From Haloarchaeobius salinus (GTDB lineage: Archaea; Halobacteriota; Halobacteria; Halobacteriales; Natrialbaceae): 64,000 nucleotides of DNA. Shown piece after piece: positions 62,296 through 64,000 of this stretch (its first letter is position 1; the number at the start of each line of letters is the position of its first letter). The stretch is taken from the NCBI RefSeq assembly GCF_024464185.1, contig NZ_JANHAU010000001.1:62001-126000 (forward strand), read 5' to 3'. The notes beneath the pieces were generated by a model. That model searched no databases. It worked only from the letters and a program-made list of their open reading frames with translations, and was not told where the DNA came from. A program made the translations under genes and the position numbers.

Positions 62296-63691
62296 CGACC
62301 CCACCGACGTGCCCGACGACGGCGCGACCGAGACCGACGGCGGCGCGACCGGCACGGCAGACTCCACCGACGTGGCGAGCGAGACGGCCACCGACGACCA
62401 CTACCTCGTCGAGTACCTCCGCGAACACGTCGCCCACGCGTTCGTGGTCGCCTTCTTCGGGCTCTACCCGTTCGTCCACGCCTTCGCCATCGGCTCGCCG
62501 CTCGGCGCTGAGATGGAGATGTTCCTGCCGCGCGTGCAGACGATGATCACGGTGTTCTACTTCGGCCTGTTCGCGATGAGCTTCGACTTCATCAGCGGCT
62601 ACACCGGGTACCTCTCCTTCGGCCACTCGGCGTTCTACGGCCTCGGCGCGTACTTCGTCATCCTCGTGGCGAACGGGAAGGTACCGCTGCTGGGCAACGG
62701 CACGCCGTTCATGATGCTGTTGCTCCTCGCGGGACTGCTCGCCGTGGTCATGGCGCTGCTGATGGGTGCCGTCGCGTTCCGTCTCACCGGCGTCTACTTC
62801 GCGATGATCACGCTCGGGTTCGCCCAGATCCTCTACGTGTTCTTCTCCAACTGGGACTACGTCGGCTCGAACCCGCGTGACGGCATCGCCGTCCTCGGCA
62901 GACAGGACGGGTTCTCGATCGGCGTTCCGTACGTCGACTCGCTGAACATGAGCATCGGCCAGCTCCAGGGCGACACGTTCACCTGGGGGATGGACTTCGC
63001 GGCGATGACCGGCATCGATGCGCTCTCACCCATCAGCCACACCATCGTCTTCGGCCCGGGCGAGGTGTCGTACTACATGATCGGTCTGGTCGTGCTGGTC
63101 TGTTACCTCGCGATGCAGCGCATCATCCACTCGCCGTTCGGGCGGGCGATGATCGCCATCCGCGAGAACGAGGAGCGCGCCCGTGCCGTGGGCTACGACA
63201 CGTTCCGCGTGAAGATGGGCGCGTTCGCCATCTCGGGCTTCTTCGGGGCGGTCGCCGGCGGCCTGTTCACGGGCTACCGGACCTCCGTCGCACCCGAGAA
63301 CTCCTTCTACTTCCTCACCGCCGGGGACGCCCTGCTGGCCTCCATCATCGGAGGCTTCGGCACCGTGGCCGGACCGCTGTTCGGCCGGCTGTTCCACGAG
63401 GGGCTGCACGAGTTCCTCACGAAGGAGGGCGGCGGCCTGCTGCCGTACCTTCGCCAGCAGCTCGGCGAGGGGACGCTGAACACCGTCATCCTCGACGGCT
63501 TCACCGTCGCCGAGGGCATCGAGGTGTTCCTCAACGGCCGCGCCGGCCTCTACATCGGCCTGCTGTTCGTCCTGTTCGTGCTGTACGTGCCCAACGGGCT
63601 GCTCGGGACGCTCCGGGCGTACCTCGGCGGGACCGTCGCCGGACAGGTCGCGGCGGCCGTCGAGCGTCGCGTCCGGGGGTGGAAGCTGTGA
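62285..63691 (+). CDS. livM: Liv-type ABC transporter permease (LivM-like)
   Basis: 468-residue permease with about ten helices: SFDFISGYTGYLSFGHSAFYGLGAY, LTGVYFAMITLGFAQILYV, RAMIAIRENEERARAVGYDTF and IIGGFGTVAGPLFG are LivM hallmarks. A Thr/Asp-rich N-terminal tail of about 40 residues precedes the first helix. A central insert (about 200-250, GRQDGFSIGVPYVDSLNMSIGQLQGDTFTW) is longer than in typical LivM. GTG start at 62285 overlaps livH by eleven bases. Confidence 0.92.
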   Translation: MAISDPTDVPDDGATETDGGATGTADSTDVASETATDDHYLVEYLREHVAHAFVVAFFGLYPFVHAFAIGSPLGAEMEMFLPRVQTMITVFYFGLFAMSFDFISGYTGYLSFGHSAFYGLGAYFVILVANGKVPLLGNGTPFMMLLLLAGLLAVVMALLMGAVAFRLTGVYFAMITLGFAQILYVFFSNWDYVGSNPRDGIAVLGRQDGFSIGVPYVDSLNMSIGQLQGDTFTWGMDFAAMTGIDALSPISHTIVFGPGEVSYYMIGLVVLVCYLAMQRIIHSPFGRAMIAIRENEERARAVGYDTFRVKMGAFAISGFFGAVAGGLFTGYRTSVAPENSFYFLTAGDALLASIIGGFGTVAGPLFGRLFHEGLHEFLTKEGGGLLPYLRQQLGEGTLNTVILDGFTVAEGIEVFLNGRAGLYIGLLFVLFVLYVPNGLLGTLRAYLGGTVAGQVAAAVERRVRGWKL

Positions 63692-64000
63692 GCGGTCCGG
63701 CGGGTGCGACGGTCGCACTCACCGGCTACGGCACCTACGTCCCCGACGGGACAGTTTCGGGCGAGGAGATCGCCGAGGAGAGCGGCATCCCCGAGGACGT
63801 CGTCGTCGAGAAGATGGGCCTGCGCGAGAAGCACGTCTGTCCGCCCGACGACGACCACGCGACCGACATGGCCGTCGAGGCGGGCCGCGAGGCGCTCGCC
63901 GACGCCGGCCTCGCCGCCGACGACCTCGACCTCGTGCTGTACCACGGCAGCGAGTACAAGGACCACGTCGTCTGGTCCGCCGCGGCCGCCATCGCCGAGG
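63688..64000 (+). CDS. KAS III/thiolase-fold acyl-CoA enzyme, partial
   Basis: N-terminal 104 residues of a thiolase-fold protein, cut by the window end: VALTGYGTYVPDGTVSGEEIAEESGI, VVEKMGLREKHVCPPDDDHATDMAVEAGREALADAGL. This is the start of a 3-oxoacyl-ACP synthase III or HMG-CoA-synthase-like protein; the catalytic Cys/His/Asn are not reached. Its GTG overlaps the livM stop by four bases, so it is translated with the transporter. Such genes in haloarchaea act on acyl-CoA rather than in fatty-acid synthesis; exact reaction unknown. Confidence 0.82.
   Translation, partial: MSGPAGATVALTGYGTYVPDGTVSGEEIAEESGIPEDVVVEKMGLREKHVCPPDDDHATDMAVEAGREALADAGLAADDLDLVLYHGSEYKDHVVWSAAAAIAE

Overview
The window is a stretch of haloarchaeal chromosome. 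It has very high G+C, strongly acidic proteins, GTG starts, many TATA-like boxes 26-32 bases ahead of start codons (leaderless transcripts), and a full archaeal information-processing set: TBP, aIF1A, Rio1, an RFC-like subunit, PriL, Hjc, a two-unit EndA, Trm-G10 and DUF460. Genes lie mostly end to end on both strands. I see no tRNA, rRNA, CRISPR array, transposase or prophage. Genus cannot be set from sequence reading alone.

Left part (1-24 kb): the 2-oxoacid dehydrogenase operon E1alpha-E1beta-E2 (E2 cut by the window edge) with lipoyl synthase upstream on the same strand. Then come a MATE exporter, a Ski2/Hel308-like helicase, a HAD hydrolase, a NucS-N/zinc-ribbon protein, EndA, an ArsR-like regulator, TrpRS, a large PGF-CTERM surface protein, Rio1, aIF1A, DUF460, a PhzF protein, RNase Z and a DUF4382 lipoprotein.

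Middle part (24-53 kb): a secreted subtilase ending in a cohesin and a dockerin, followed by a small membrane-anchored cohesin protein. Next are an RFC-like ATPase, a hotdog thioesterase, Trm-G10 methyltransferase, TBP, a REC-PAS-GAF kinase, HisG, a SpoIIM-like protein, an adenosine-type deaminase (DadD-like) and, about 5 kb further, adenosylhomocysteinase. Between these two lie a pilin with a lectin-like C-terminal domain, an NETD-rich secreted protein, a racemase and a PAS kinase. Then follow a coiled-coil membrane protein, Hjc, a SWIM protein, a membrane/HTH gene pair, two Tat lipoproteins that look like an iron/peroxidase module, and PriL.

Right part (53-64 kb): a metabolic block. MaoC hydratase is divergent from an alpha/beta hydrolase and an acyl-CoA synthetase; then a secreted protein, an HTH-10 regulator and a Liv-type ABC operon (substrate-binding protein, two ATPases, two permeases) that runs directly into a KAS III/thiolase-fold gene cut by the window end. 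A 12-bp palindrome ahead of the ABC operon recurs with one change in the MaoC/hydrolase divergent promoter, suggesting one regulon for uptake, CoA activation and breakdown of an unidentified carboxylic acid.

The most notable items are the cohesin/dockerin protease pair, the lectin-like pilin, the shared palindrome of the right-hand block, a dispersed non-coding repeat present in three copies, and the NucS-N protein without a nuclease domain.
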